Positions 7,627-16,014 of a DNA stretch of 38,602 bases are shown piece after piece (positions within the stretch are counted from its first letter, which is position 1; every line of letters starts with the position of its first letter). A program made the position numbers and the translations under genes. The stretch comes from an uncultured Eubacteriales bacterium (GTDB lineage: Bacteria; Bacillota; Clostridia; Peptostreptococcales; Anaerovoracaceae), in contig CADBKM010000025.1 in NCBI GenBank assembly GCA_902795265.1, positions 1 to 38,602 on the forward strand, in the 5' to 3' direction. The notes below the pieces were generated by a model. The model did no database searches. It was not told the DNA's origin and was given only the letters and a program-made list of their open reading frames with translations.

Positions 7627-9012
7627 ATGAGTATAATAGCAGGATTCATGGTGCCTCATCCTCCTATGATAGTTCCTGCCGTTGGCAGGGGGAGTGAGGC
7701 GCAGGTGGCAGAGACCACTGCAGCCTATGAGAGAGTCGCGGATGAGATAGCCGCGCTCAGCCCTGAAACGATAATAATAACGAGTCCGCATTCGATAATG
7801 TATTCGGACTACTTTCATATATCGCCCGGAAAGGGTGCGCGGGGAAGCTTTGCGAACTTCAGAGCGCCGTCTGTCAGTTTTGACGAAGAGTATGACACCG
7901 AACTTGTAAGTGAGATATGCAGACTGGCTGATGCAGAGGACTTCCCGGCAGGCACGATGGGGGAGCGCGATAAGTCGCTCGACCACGGCACCATGGTGCC
8001 GCTCTGGTTCATACGCAGAAGGTATAAGGGCGGAAGAATAGTGAGGATAGGCCTTTCGGGTCTGCCGCTTATCGACCACTACAGGCTGGGCATGATAATA
8101 CGTGAGGCCGTTTCCAATACCGGCCGACGCACGGTGATAGTTGCAAGCGGTGATCTGTCACACAAGCTTCAGGACTACGGTCCGTACGGATTCGTTCCGG
8201 AGGGCCCGGCCTATGACGAACGCATAATGGATGTGATGGGTCGCGCGGCATTCGGAGAACTGCTCGATTTCGACAGCACATTCTGCGATAAAGCTGCAGA
8301 GTGCGGACACAGATCGTTCGTCATCATGGGCGGAGCGTTCGACGGCACTGCTGTAAGGGCAGAAAGACTGAGCCACCAGGATGTGACCGGTGTCGGCTAC
8401 GGTATCTGCACCTTCTATCCTGAAGGAGCCGATGAAAGCCGTCACTTCCTCGACGTTAAGCTGGAGGAGACAGAGAAAGAGCTGAACGCCAAGCGTGCAG
8501 CGTCTGACGAATACGTGAAGCTGGCCCGCGAGGCTGTTGAGGCATATGTGCTGAGACGCGAGGTGCTTAAGGCGCCGGCATGGCTGCCTGATGAGATGCT
8601 TTCGGTCCGTGCCGGAACTTTCGTATCGATACATGAGCACGGTGAACTCAGGGGCTGTATAGGTACCATTGCTCCGACCAGAAGCAGCGTCGCCGAAGAG
8701 ATAATTGGCAATGCCATAAGCGCTTCGACGAGAGATCCGAGATTCCCGGCCATAAAGGCGGACGAGCTGCCGTGGCTCGAGATAAACGTTGATGTGCTCG
8801 GCGAGCCCGAAGACATAGATTCAGAGGCTGAGCTCGATGTAAAGAGATATGGCGTCATTGTAAGCTGCGGACGAAAAAGGGGCCTGCTGCTGCCTGACCT
8901 CGACGGAATTGACACTCCTCGGCAGCAGGTCGATATAGCTATGAAAAAGGGCGGCATCAGCAGATTTGAAAAGTATAAATTGCAGAGATTCGAAGTGATA
9001 AGGCACTACTGA
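7627..9012 (+). CDS. AmmeMemoRadiSam system fusion protein: Memo-like domain plus AMMECR1 domain
   Basis: This 461-residue protein joins two domains usually described separately. Residues ~1-265 are Memo-like (class III extradiol-dioxygenase/LigB fold), with potential metal-binding histidines in VPHPPM, SPHS, DHGTMVPL and SGDLSH. Residues ~285-460 are an AMMECR1 domain with GTFVSIHEHGELRGCIG and a following RDPRFP. The molecular function is unknown for both families. They co-occur with a radical SAM enzyme in the AmmeMemoRadiSam system, and that gene follows with a 1-base gap. ATG 7627 lies behind CAGGAG. A role in modifying a molecule or protein with the radical SAM partner is inferred only. 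Confidence 0.88.
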   Translation: MSIIAGFMVPHPPMIVPAVGRGSEAQVAETTAAYERVADEIAALSPETIIITSPHSIMYSDYFHISPGKGARGSFANFRAPSVSFDEEYDTELVSEICRLADAEDFPAGTMGERDKSLDHGTMVPLWFIRRRYKGGRIVRIGLSGLPLIDHYRLGMIIREAVSNTGRRTVIVASGDLSHKLQDYGPYGFVPEGPAYDERIMDVMGRAAFGELLDFDSTFCDKAAECGHRSFVIMGGAFDGTAVRAERLSHQDVTGVGYGICTFYPEGADESRHFLDVKLEETEKELNAKRAASDEYVKLAREAVEAYVLRREVLKAPAWLPDEMLSVRAGTFVSIHEHGELRGCIGTIAPTRSSVAEEIIGNAISASTRDPRFPAIKADELPWLEINVDVLGEPEDIDSEAELDVKRYGVIVSCGRKRGLLLPDLDGIDTPRQQVDIAMKKGGISRFEKYKLQRFEVIRHY

Positions 9013-9013
9013 T

Positions 9014-9874
9014 ATGGCTGTATGCAAGGTTTGTTTCAGACACTGTAATATTCCCGAAGGCGGGCTCGGCTTCTGCGGAGCGCGGACCTGCAGCGGGGGA
9101 GAGGTGACTGCCGCGAATTACGGCAGAGTCACTTCGCTTGCACTTGATCCTATAGAAAAGAAGCCTCTGGCGCGGTTCAGGCCGGGCTCCATGATCCTCT
9201 CAGCCGGCAGCTACGGCTGCAATCTCAGATGCCCGTTCTGTCAGAACTATCAGATATCCTGGTCAGAAGAGGCATTCAGGTTTTCGGAAAGGGCCGGATA
9301 CATCTCTCCTGAAGAGCTTGCCGGAGCAGCGCTTTCGTGCAGAGACAGAGGCAACATAGGGCTTGCGTTCACATATAACGAACCGCTCATCGGATATGAA
9401 TACATACGCGATACAGCGAAGCTGGTACACGAGCAGGGCATGGCGAACGTGCTCGTCACGAATGGCACGGCTGATCTGTCCGTGCTTGCCGAACTCATCC
9501 CGTATATCGACGCGATGAACATCGACCTCAAGGGTTTCACCGACCATTACTACAACAAGGTACTGGGCGGCAGCCGCGCCATGACCATGGCATTTATTGA
9601 AGAGGCCGTAAAGCACTGCCATGTTGAGCTTACGACACTGATCGTTCCGGGAGAGAACGACACAGAGGACGAGATCAGAGATATGACAGAGTGGATATCC
9701 GGTCTCAGAGACAGCTCCGGCAATGTGAATGGGCCACGGATACCTCTCCATATATCAAGGTTCTTCCCGCGATTCAATATGACTGACCGCAGCGCGACGG
9801 ATGTGCGGCTGGTCTACAGGCTGGCAGAAGTCGCCCGCGAAAAGCTCAGCTATGTTTACACAGGCAATTGCTGA
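9014..9874 (+). CDS. amrS: AmmeMemoRadiSam system radical SAM enzyme
   Basis: The 286-residue protein has the radical SAM cluster motif CNLRCPFC (Cys 69, 73, 76), which would bind a 4Fe-4S cluster and S-adenosylmethionine. An N-terminal Cys-rich segment (Cys 4, 7, 11, 21 and 26; CFRHCNIPEGGLGFCGAR) is characteristic of the AmrS/PflA-like family and could hold another cluster or zinc. NGTADLSVL and MNIDLKGF fit the radical SAM barrel. It is shorter than many homologues of ~330 residues, mostly at the C-terminus. ATG 9014 lies one base after the previous stop, so translation is probably coupled. Substrate unknown. Confidence 0.88.
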   Translation: MAVCKVCFRHCNIPEGGLGFCGARTCSGGEVTAANYGRVTSLALDPIEKKPLARFRPGSMILSAGSYGCNLRCPFCQNYQISWSEEAFRFSERAGYISPEELAGAALSCRDRGNIGLAFTYNEPLIGYEYIRDTAKLVHEQGMANVLVTNGTADLSVLAELIPYIDAMNIDLKGFTDHYYNKVLGGSRAMTMAFIEEAVKHCHVELTTLIVPGENDTEDEIRDMTEWISGLRDSSGNVNGPRIPLHISRFFPRFNMTDRSATDVRLVYRLAEVAREKLSYVYTGNC

Positions 9875-9904
9875 CAATTTGATGCGTTACTTTTGCCTGC
9901 GGCG

Positions 9905-9913
9905 TGTTATAAT
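9905..9913 (+). promoter_or_regulatory. Extended -10 promoter upstream of hflX
   Basis: TGTTATAAT is a perfect extended -10 element. No good -35 is visible at 16-18 bases. Transcription would begin near 9920, 39 bases before the short AzlC-like reading frame. Confidence 0.5.
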
Positions 9914-9958
9914 CAGAGCCGTATATTTGCAAAAATAATCGCTGATGGGAGAAGGGAC

Positions 9959-10111
9959 TTGAGAAAAATTACAAAAAAGGATGTCGCGGCGGCATTCCGC
10001 ACATCTTCGCCTATCATTGTGACCTTTGTGGTATTGAGCATAGGATACGGCATACTTATGCAGAAACACGGGTACGGACCGCTGTGGTCCGTGCTTTCGG
10101 GATTTATATAA
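9959..10111 (+). pseudogene. Truncated AzlC-like N-terminus (remnant or leader ORF)
   Basis: From a TTG at 9959 behind GGGAGAAGGG, the frame encodes about 50 residues. They resemble the start of an AzlC branched-chain amino acid exporter subunit: AAFRTSSPI, then one hydrophobic segment IVTFVVLSIGYGILMQ, then HGYGPLWSVLSGF. It stops at TAA 10109-10111, exactly where an intact AzlC continues into its second membrane helix. No remainder of azlC or azlD is present downstream. It is either the stump of a deleted exporter gene or a short membrane peptide kept as an upstream ORF. The hflX GTG begins 3 bases after its stop. Confidence 0.5.
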
Positions 10112-10114
10112 ACA

Positions 10115-11377
10115 GTGAACGATCTTAATACAGAAAATACAGACAGAATAGAAAAATACATACTTGTCGCGGTGGCCACGGGCGATGAAGAGGCCGCATG
10201 GGACTCGCTTGACGAACTCTCCGAACTGCTCGATACAGCAGGCGGCATCTCCGTAATGCAGGTGGTGCAGAATCTGGCGCATCCCGACAAGTCTACTTAT
10301 ATTGGAAAGGGAAAGGCGGAGGAGATACGCGAGTCGCTCGAGATCCACGAAGCCGACGGCATCATCTGCGACGATGAGCTTACCGCATCGCAGATGCGCA
10401 ACCTTTCCGAACTGACCGGTGCGAAGGTAATCGACCGCACGACTCTCATACTCGACATCTTTGCTGCTCATGCCCGGACCAGAGAGGGCAAGCTGCAGGT
10501 CGAGATCGCCCAGCAGAAGTACAGATACGCAAGGCTTCGCGGCATGGGCGAGGCTCTTTCGAGGCTCGGAGCCGGAATCGGCACAAGAGGCCCGGGCGAA
10601 ACCAAGCTCGAGACAGACAGGCGTGTTATCCAGAAGCGTATAAAACTGCTCTCTGATGACATCGAGGTAATGAAGAGGGCCCGCGACACCGCGCGCAAAA
10701 AACGCTCCGCAAACGCGGTGCCTACGGCGGCTATCGTCGGCTATACCAACGCGGGCAAGTCGACACTGCTCAACCGGATCACCGGAGCCGACGTCCTCTC
10801 AGAGGACAAGCTCTTCGCGACTCTCGACCCGACTACAAGAGCAGCCCTGCTCCCTGACGGACAGCAGGTGCTCTTCACAGACACCGTCGGATTCATAAAC
10901 AAGCTCCCGCACAATCTGGTGGACGCTTTCCGAAGCACACTTGAAGAGGCGAGGTATGCAGATATCATAGTGCACGTAATAGACGCGTCAGACCCTCAGG
11001 CGGAGATGCACCGGAGGGTCGTATACGATACGCTGATCGATCTCGGCATCACCGACAAGCCTGTCATCGCGGTCTGGAACAAGGCCGATCTGGTAGAAGA
11101 GGGTGCCCTGTTCAGAGACTTCGGCGCAAATGCCTCGGTAAAGATCTCAGCAAAGACCGGAGAAGGGCTTGATGAGTTTTACGAGGCGCTTTCGAAAATA
11201 CTAAGAGAGACCCGTGTCAGCATAGACACAGTTATCCCGTACAAGGACACTGCCGTGGTCGCGGAGATCCGCAAGGCCGGACAGCTCATCTCGGAAGAGT
11301 ACGAAGAAGACGGCATACATGTGAAGGCATACGTGCCGCGCGCCCTGGCTGCAAAACGCGGGCTTACAGATAAGTAG
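10115..11377 (+). CDS. hflX: GTPase HflX
   Basis: This is a ribosome-associated GTPase of the Obg-HflX group, linked in other bacteria to rescue or splitting of stalled 70S ribosomes. The N-terminal HflX domain contains the glycine-rich GIGTRGPGETKLETDRR signature before the G domain. The G domain has GYTNAGKST (G1, about 209-217), the DPTTR switch, DTVGF (G3), NKAD (G4) and SAKTGEG (G5). It is 420 residues from a GTG start at 10115. There is no obvious ribosome site before the GTG, and the start lies 3 bases after the AzlC-like stop, so coupled translation is plausible. Confidence 0.93.
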   Translation: MNDLNTENTDRIEKYILVAVATGDEEAAWDSLDELSELLDTAGGISVMQVVQNLAHPDKSTYIGKGKAEEIRESLEIHEADGIICDDELTASQMRNLSELTGAKVIDRTTLILDIFAAHARTREGKLQVEIAQQKYRYARLRGMGEALSRLGAGIGTRGPGETKLETDRRVIQKRIKLLSDDIEVMKRARDTARKKRSANAVPTAAIVGYTNAGKSTLLNRITGADVLSEDKLFATLDPTTRAALLPDGQQVLFTDTVGFINKLPHNLVDAFRSTLEEARYADIIVHVIDASDPQAEMHRRVVYDTLIDLGITDKPVIAVWNKADLVEEGALFRDFGANASVKISAKTGEGLDEFYEALSKILRETRVSIDTVIPYKDTAVVAEIRKAGQLISEEYEEDGIHVKAYVPRALAAKRGLTDK

Positions 11378-11456
11378 AAAAGAGGATGAATAAGTAAGAG
11401 TACGGATTCGGTACCTGTTTTAAGAGCGGGCGACTGTAAATATTATTGATCTCTAT

Positions 11457-12146
11457 ATGACTATTGTAAAAAGATTAGGATTATTAACACTTGCGGTGGT
11501 TGTTACCGTGCTTGGATTGAGCGCTTTTGTGGCGCTGTCCGCTTCGCGTGATATAGCCGGAACCGATACGGGCAGCGGTATCACCGATGCTGAGGCAGAG
11601 ACGTGCAGGAGCATCGATCCGCAGTGCATTCTTGTGCTGGGCTGCGCGGTATGGCCGGGCAACGAGCCCTCACCGATGCTGAAGGACAGACTTGATACCG
11701 CCATTGCACTTTACAAACAGGGCGTCGCGCCTAAGCTCCTGCTGAGTGGTGACAACAGCGTAGTGGAATACAGCGAACCTGACTGCATGCTGCAGTATAC
11801 CCTGGCACAGGGTGTACCGGCAGAAGATATATTTCTTGATTATGCAGGCTTCTCTACATATGAGTCGGTATACCGATCGCATGCGGTGTTCATGGCAGAC
11901 CGCCTGATAGTGGTGACGCAGAAGTACCACCTGTTCAGAGCACTGAAGGCTTGCAAGGCGCTTGGCATAGAGGCGAAGGGCGTTGCTTCGAATCAGCGGA
12001 AATACGCGGGCAGGTATTACCGAGAGGCACGCGAAGTGCTGGCGCGTGTAAAAGACCTGTTCAAAGGTATGATAAAAGCGAAACCTACATATCTTGGCGA
12101 TGAGATACCCGTTGACGGTGACGGCAGAGTGACACATCTTAACTAA
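11457..12146 (+). CDS. SanA/YdcF-like membrane-anchored protein (DUF218)
   Basis: This is a 229-residue protein with one N-terminal hydrophobic segment (~residues 6-29) acting as signal anchor, followed by an extracytoplasmic DUF218 domain. Family landmarks are ILVLGCAVWPGNEPSPMLKDRLDTA, written here in parts: the G-C-A-V glycine turn, PSPMLKDRL, PKLLLSGD, DYAGFSTYESVYR and VTQKYHLFRAL. The SanA branch is connected with cell-envelope integrity and vancomycin exclusion in enterobacteria; the biochemistry is unclear. ATG 11457 has no recognisable ribosome site. TATTAT at 11441-11446 would start transcription only a few bases upstream, so a leaderless message is possible. Confidence 0.82.
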   Translation: MTIVKRLGLLTLAVVVTVLGLSAFVALSASRDIAGTDTGSGITDAEAETCRSIDPQCILVLGCAVWPGNEPSPMLKDRLDTAIALYKQGVAPKLLLSGDNSVVEYSEPDCMLQYTLAQGVPAEDIFLDYAGFSTYESVYRSHAVFMADRLIVVTQKYHLFRALKACKALGIEAKGVASNQRKYAGRYYREAREVLARVKDLFKGMIKAKPTYLGDEIPVDGDGRVTHLN

Positions 12147-12159
12147 AAGGAGACAGAAA

Positions 12160-12453
12160 ATGGCTGACGGCAAGTGGGTCATGACAGAAGAAGACGCGAG
12201 GAGGGTGGACCTCAGCCACAGCGGCACGGGCAACCAGCAGCTTCATAAGCTTCCTAATTACAGGCAGCACAGAGCAGTCGACGACCGTGAAGGCGGGGCG
12301 GCATTAAAGTGCGCATTCTGCGGCTCTGACGATCTGCAGACCGGCTTCGGAGGTTTCGGCGAAGGCTTCGGATACAAATCCTTCATATGCAGAGCCTGCG
12401 GCGGTACAACCGACTTCGTTTATAAAGATGAAACAGGAAAATACTTTAAATAA
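12160..12453 (+). CDS. Small zinc-ribbon protein of unknown function
   Basis: This is a 97-residue protein whose C-terminal half holds two Cys pairs, CAFC and CRAC, separated by a glycine/phenylalanine-rich stretch. That arrangement suits a zinc ribbon. The N-terminal half is polar and unrecognised. The start has AAAGGAG at ideal spacing. It sits 13 bases after the SanA-like gene and 11 bases before trmL, so it is probably in the same operon. No function can be assigned. Confidence 0.75.
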   Translation: MADGKWVMTEEDARRVDLSHSGTGNQQLHKLPNYRQHRAVDDREGGAALKCAFCGSDDLQTGFGGFGEGFGYKSFICRACGGTTDFVYKDETGKYFK

Positions 12454-12464
12454 AGAGTTTCAAA

Positions 12465-12935
12465 ATGGCATTACATATAGTACTTGTAGAACCTGAAATA
12501 CCGCCTAATACGGGCAATATAGCCAGAACGGCCGCCGCGACTGACAGCGTGCTGCACCTGGTAAAACCGCTCGGCTTCAGCCTCGACGAAAAGAGTCTGA
12601 GGCGCGCCGGCCTCGATTACTGGCCGTACGTAAAGCTTGAAGTCCATGAAAGCCTCGATGAGTTCCTTGAGAAGTATGAAGGCAGAAGAATGTGGCTCTC
12701 GACTACAAAGGGCGGAAAGTATTATACTGAAGCAGAGTTTAAGGATGAAGACATGATACTCTTCGGACGCGAAACCGCGGGGCTCCCGCGCGACTTCATA
12801 AATGAGCGAATGGAGTGGGCGATCCGCATACCGATGAGCAAAGATACACGGCTAAGGTCGTTCAATCTGTCGAACGCGGCAAACATAGTTCTGTTTGAGG
12901 CGCTGAGACAGCTTGACTTTCCGGGACTGGAGTAG
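12465..12935 (+). CDS. trmL: tRNA (cytidine(34)-2'-O)-methyltransferase TrmL
   Basis: This SPOUT-class methyltransferase uses S-adenosylmethionine to methylate the ribose of wobble nucleotide 34 in certain leucine tRNAs. It is 156 residues long, like the minimal TrmL/YibK enzymes. The N-terminal VEPEIPPNTGNIARTAAA motif, the central FGRETAGLP and the C-terminal RSFNLSNAANIVLFEA form the trefoil-knot cofactor site. GAGTTTC precedes the start and is a weak ribosome site. It lies in a tight run of housekeeping genes. Confidence 0.94.
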   Translation: MALHIVLVEPEIPPNTGNIARTAAATDSVLHLVKPLGFSLDEKSLRRAGLDYWPYVKLEVHESLDEFLEKYEGRRMWLSTTKGGKYYTEAEFKDEDMILFGRETAGLPRDFINERMEWAIRIPMSKDTRLRSFNLSNAANIVLFEALRQLDFPGLE

Positions 12936-12959
12936 ATAAGAAAAGAAAGGATATCGCGG

Positions 12960-13466
12960 ATGGCAGATTTTGAAGATTTTGAAAGTGGGACAGCTGTGCA
13001 GTACGCTCCTGAAGAGGAGAAAGCAGAGAGCAAGGAATCCGGGGTCGGCTATGATGTGGACCTTGGCAACAATATAGAATTTGAGGTCGAGACCGAGCCG
13101 GCACCTGAACCTGAGTATGATCCTGAAGAGGAATACAGAAGGCAGGCTGAAGATTCTGATGACTTCGGCAGGGACTACAGTGACGGATACGGCGGCGGTT
13201 TTTACGGCAGAAACAGAAGACCGGCATACAGAAGGATGAACAAGCACATCTTTACATGGGTGCTTTCGTTCTTTCTGGGCATTTACGGAGCGGACAGATT
13301 CGCCCGCGGACAGATCGGTCTCGGTCTGCTCAAACTTATGACATTCGGAGGATTTGGTTTCTGGTATCTGGCCGACGTGGTCATAGCCGCAATGAAGTCA
13401 TACATGGGTGAATACAGGGATGACGATGACGTATTGTTCGACCAGTACGGGCAATACACTTACTAG
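12960..13466 (+). CDS. TM2-domain membrane protein with acidic N-terminus
   Basis: This is a 168-residue protein in two parts. Residues ~1-90 are strongly acidic, rich in Glu/Asp/Pro/Tyr, and probably disordered and cytoplasmic. After a basic stretch (RNRRPAYRRMNKH) comes a TM2 domain with two helices joined by a short turn: FTWVLSFFLGIYGADRFARG and LGLLKLMTFGGFGFWYLADVV. TM2 proteins have no defined bacterial function. The acidic tail is unusual beside the plain ~70-residue TM2 proteins. GAAAGG precedes ATG 12960. Confidence 0.82.
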   Translation: MADFEDFESGTAVQYAPEEEKAESKESGVGYDVDLGNNIEFEVETEPAPEPEYDPEEEYRRQAEDSDDFGRDYSDGYGGGFYGRNRRPAYRRMNKHIFTWVLSFFLGIYGADRFARGQIGLGLLKLMTFGGFGFWYLADVVIAAMKSYMGEYRDDDDVLFDQYGQYTY

Positions 13467-13484
13467 AAAAAGGGGGATTGAACG

Positions 13485-14054
13485 ATGCTTACACTTGAAA
13501 GAGCAATAGAACTGAACGATTCCATGGTAACTCAGGACCATCTCAGGCTCCATGCGAAGAATGTAATGGCCGCCATGGGAGCCATGGCCGAGCACTTCGG
13601 CGAGGACAAAGAGCACTGGATGGCAGTCGGCTATCTTCACGACTACGATTACGATAAGTACCCTGAAGAGCACCTGCTCCACACAGAGCAGCCGCTGCTC
13701 GATGCGGGAGTCGATCCTGAAGATGTTCGCGCGATACTCGCTCACGGCTATGGACTGGTCAATGATGTGGAGCCTCTCACAAATATGGAGAAATCGCTCT
13801 ATACAGTAGATGAGCTTACCGGGATAATCCAGGCCTATGCTATTCTCAGAAGTGAGGGCATTATCGGCATGCAGGCCAAGGGATTCATGAAAAGGTTCAA
13901 GGATAAGAGATTTGCTGCCAAGTGTGACCGCGAGGTGATCAAGGACGGCTGCGCGCGTCTTGGCATGGAGGTCCGTGATGTGGCAGAGATCTGCATCCGA
14001 GGAATGGAGGAGCACGCTGAAGAGCTCGGACTTCTCGGAAAGGAAGACGAGTAA
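13485..14054 (+). CDS. HD-domain hydrolase
   Basis: The 189-residue cytoplasmic protein carries a compact HD-type metal-dependent phosphohydrolase fold. RLHAKNVMAAM supplies the first His, GYLHDYDYDKYPEEH the HD dyad, and ILAHGYG a further His. It resembles the predicted HDIG-like hydrolases found in Clostridia rather than SpoT or dGTPases. Its substrate is unknown. GGGGG lies before ATG 13485. The disrupted antiporter gene follows 27 bases later. Confidence 0.8.
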   Translation: MLTLERAIELNDSMVTQDHLRLHAKNVMAAMGAMAEHFGEDKEHWMAVGYLHDYDYDKYPEEHLLHTEQPLLDAGVDPEDVRAILAHGYGLVNDVEPLTNMEKSLYTVDELTGIIQAYAILRSEGIIGMQAKGFMKRFKDKRFAAKCDREVIKDGCARLGMEVRDVAEICIRGMEEHAEELGLLGKEDE

Positions 14055-14081
14055 GCGGCGGCGCGCTGAATGGGAGATAAG

Positions 14082-15057
14082 ATGAAATATCTGTATATAC
14101 TTCTTGTATTTATACCGGTGACTGTGATCGGAAAGATAATGGGCTTCTCTGAAACTGCGCTTTTCGTCTGCAGCGCGCTTGCTATAATCCCGCTGGCGGG
14201 AGTTATGGGCAAGAGCACGGACGATATAGCCTGCTACTGCGGCCAAAAGATCGGCGGCCTGCTGAACGCCACCTTCGGAAACGCGACCGAGCTCATTATT
14301 GCTTTTGTCGCTATGAAGGAGGGTATGTTTGACGTAGTAAAAGCGTCGCTTGCCGGCTCTGTGATCGGGAATATCCTGCTGGTGCTCGGAATGTCGATGC
14401 TTTTGGGCGGAATCAGACACAAAATACAGAGATTCAACATACATTCGATCAACATCACCTCGAGCATGCTGCTGTTTTCTGTGCTGGGACTGGGCATACC
14501 GGCAATATTCACGCACGCGCTGCCTGAGTCAAGCCTGACAACGGAGTATGAGGGGTTCAGCGTTATCGTAGCATTGCTGATGCTTCTGGTGTATGTGATG
14601 CAGTTCGTGTTTACTTTCGTGAATCATACTGCTGCTCGCATCTACTGCCTGCATCGCGGTAATCTCTGAGATCTTTGTAGGGACTGTGGAGCCTATGGCT
14701 GAGAGCGCGGGCCTTCACACTGCTTTTGTCGGTATCATACTGGTGCCGATAATCGGCAACGCAGCGGAGCACTCGTCTGCGATAATCATGGCTATGAAAG
14801 ACAAGATGAACGCCGCGATCGAGATCGCGCTGGGCTCGAGCCTGCAGATCGTTCTGTTCGTTCTGCCGGTGCTGACCCTGCTCAGTCTGTTCTTCACACC
14901 TATGAGCATAGTTTTCACGCCGTTCGAGCTGGTCGCTGTTACAGGCTCCGTGCTTATCGCGAATCGTGTAGCATCTGACGGAGAGTCAAACTGGCTCGAG
15001 GGGCTCCAGCTTGTGACAGTCTATATTATGATAGGAGCCGCTTTCTTCTTTGTATAA
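14082..15057 (+). pseudogene. Calcium/proton antiporter (CaxA), broken by deletion plus frameshift
   Basis: Two adjacent frames together make a CaCA-family Ca2+/H+ exchanger. Frame one, starting at ATG 14082 behind GGGAG, gives the first half with the acidic signature GGLLNATFGNATELI and helices to about QFVFTFVNH, then reads a stop at 14669. Frame two, open from about 14623, gives ASTACIAVISEIFVGTVEP, then the second signature VPIIGNAAEHSSAI and the C-terminal helices to 15057. Intact relatives have an acidic loop of about 20-25 residues between the halves, which is missing here. A deletion not divisible by three, near 14620-14640, explains both facts. Production of two half-transporters is possible but less likely; assembly error cannot be excluded. 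Confidence 0.75.
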
Positions 15058-15075
15058 GAGACGCGGTAAAAAGAT

Positions 15076-16014
15076 ATGAGCAGACACGATATAGTTTTCA
15101 TTGGAACGGCAATACTTGACACGGTCATAAAGGGCTTTGACCCTGAGCCGGTTTCCTCGGCAGGATTCCGCGCCGAAAGCGGATCCATCAATGCAGGGGG
15201 AGAAGGCGTCAACGGGTCGATAGCAGTCGCGAAGCTCGGCATGAACAGCGCCCTGCTGTGCTTCCTCGGGAAGGACCAGGCGGGAGATCTTATCGAGTCG
15301 GAGCTGGCAAAGCACGGAGTCGATACCGGGTATATAGTGCGCCCTGACGGGCATCCGACGCCTGTAACCACCATATTCGTGGCCGAAGACGGAAACCGCA
15401 GGTCAATCACAAATAATGCGCACCGCTACAACTTCCATCCGGAGCAGTATGCTGAGGCATTCAGAGACGCAAAGGCTGTGGTGCTCGGTTCGCTCTTCAG
15501 AGCACCGTTCAATGACCCTGAAGTGGTAAATGCCGTAGTATCTGAAGCTCACGAGAGCGGAGCCCTGATATTCGCGGATACAAAGCTGCCGAATTTTGCA
15601 AAGCTCAGTCTCGACGATCTCTCAGGATCACTTCCTCTGATAGACTTCATAACGCCGAACGAAGACGAGGCAAAATACTATACAGGCGAAGAGGATCCTG
15701 AGAAAATGGCGGATGTGTTCCTGTCGAAAGGAGTCAGGAATGTCATCATTAAGCTGGGTGGCAGGGGATGCTTCTTTAAAAACAGTGAAGTATCGATGAT
15801 GCTTCCGGCTCACGGCATAGACGTGGTCGATGCTACAGGAGCAGGAGATAATTTCATGGCGGGGCTCGTAACGGAGCTTATCCGCGGAAGCGATATGGAA
15901 GACGCGCTGGTTTTCGCAAATGCGTGCGGCGCCATATGTACAACAGCAGTAGGAACAGGAACAGCGCTTCGCTCCAGGGAGCAGGTGCTTGAATTCATAA
16001 AGGGACAGAGATAA
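15076..16014 (+). CDS. PfkB-family carbohydrate kinase
   Basis: This is an ATP-dependent sugar kinase of the ribokinase/PfkB family, 312 residues. The N-terminal INAGGEGVNGSIAVAKLG contains the sugar-binding glycine pair. Signature 2, DVVDATGAGDNFMAG near residue 255, carries the catalytic Asp and anion hole. The substrate could be fructose, ribose or another sugar and cannot be told from sequence. The gene overlaps the next (esterase) by one base in TAATG, so the two are co-translated. A role in phosphorylating a sugar released by the neighbouring hydrolase is speculative. Confidence 0.88.
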   Translation: MSRHDIVFIGTAILDTVIKGFDPEPVSSAGFRAESGSINAGGEGVNGSIAVAKLGMNSALLCFLGKDQAGDLIESELAKHGVDTGYIVRPDGHPTPVTTIFVAEDGNRRSITNNAHRYNFHPEQYAEAFRDAKAVVLGSLFRAPFNDPEVVNAVVSEAHESGALIFADTKLPNFAKLSLDDLSGSLPLIDFITPNEDEAKYYTGEEDPEKMADVFLSKGVRNVIIKLGGRGCFFKNSEVSMMLPAHGIDVVDATGAGDNFMAGLVTELIRGSDMEDALVFANACGAICTTAVGTGTALRSREQVLEFIKGQR

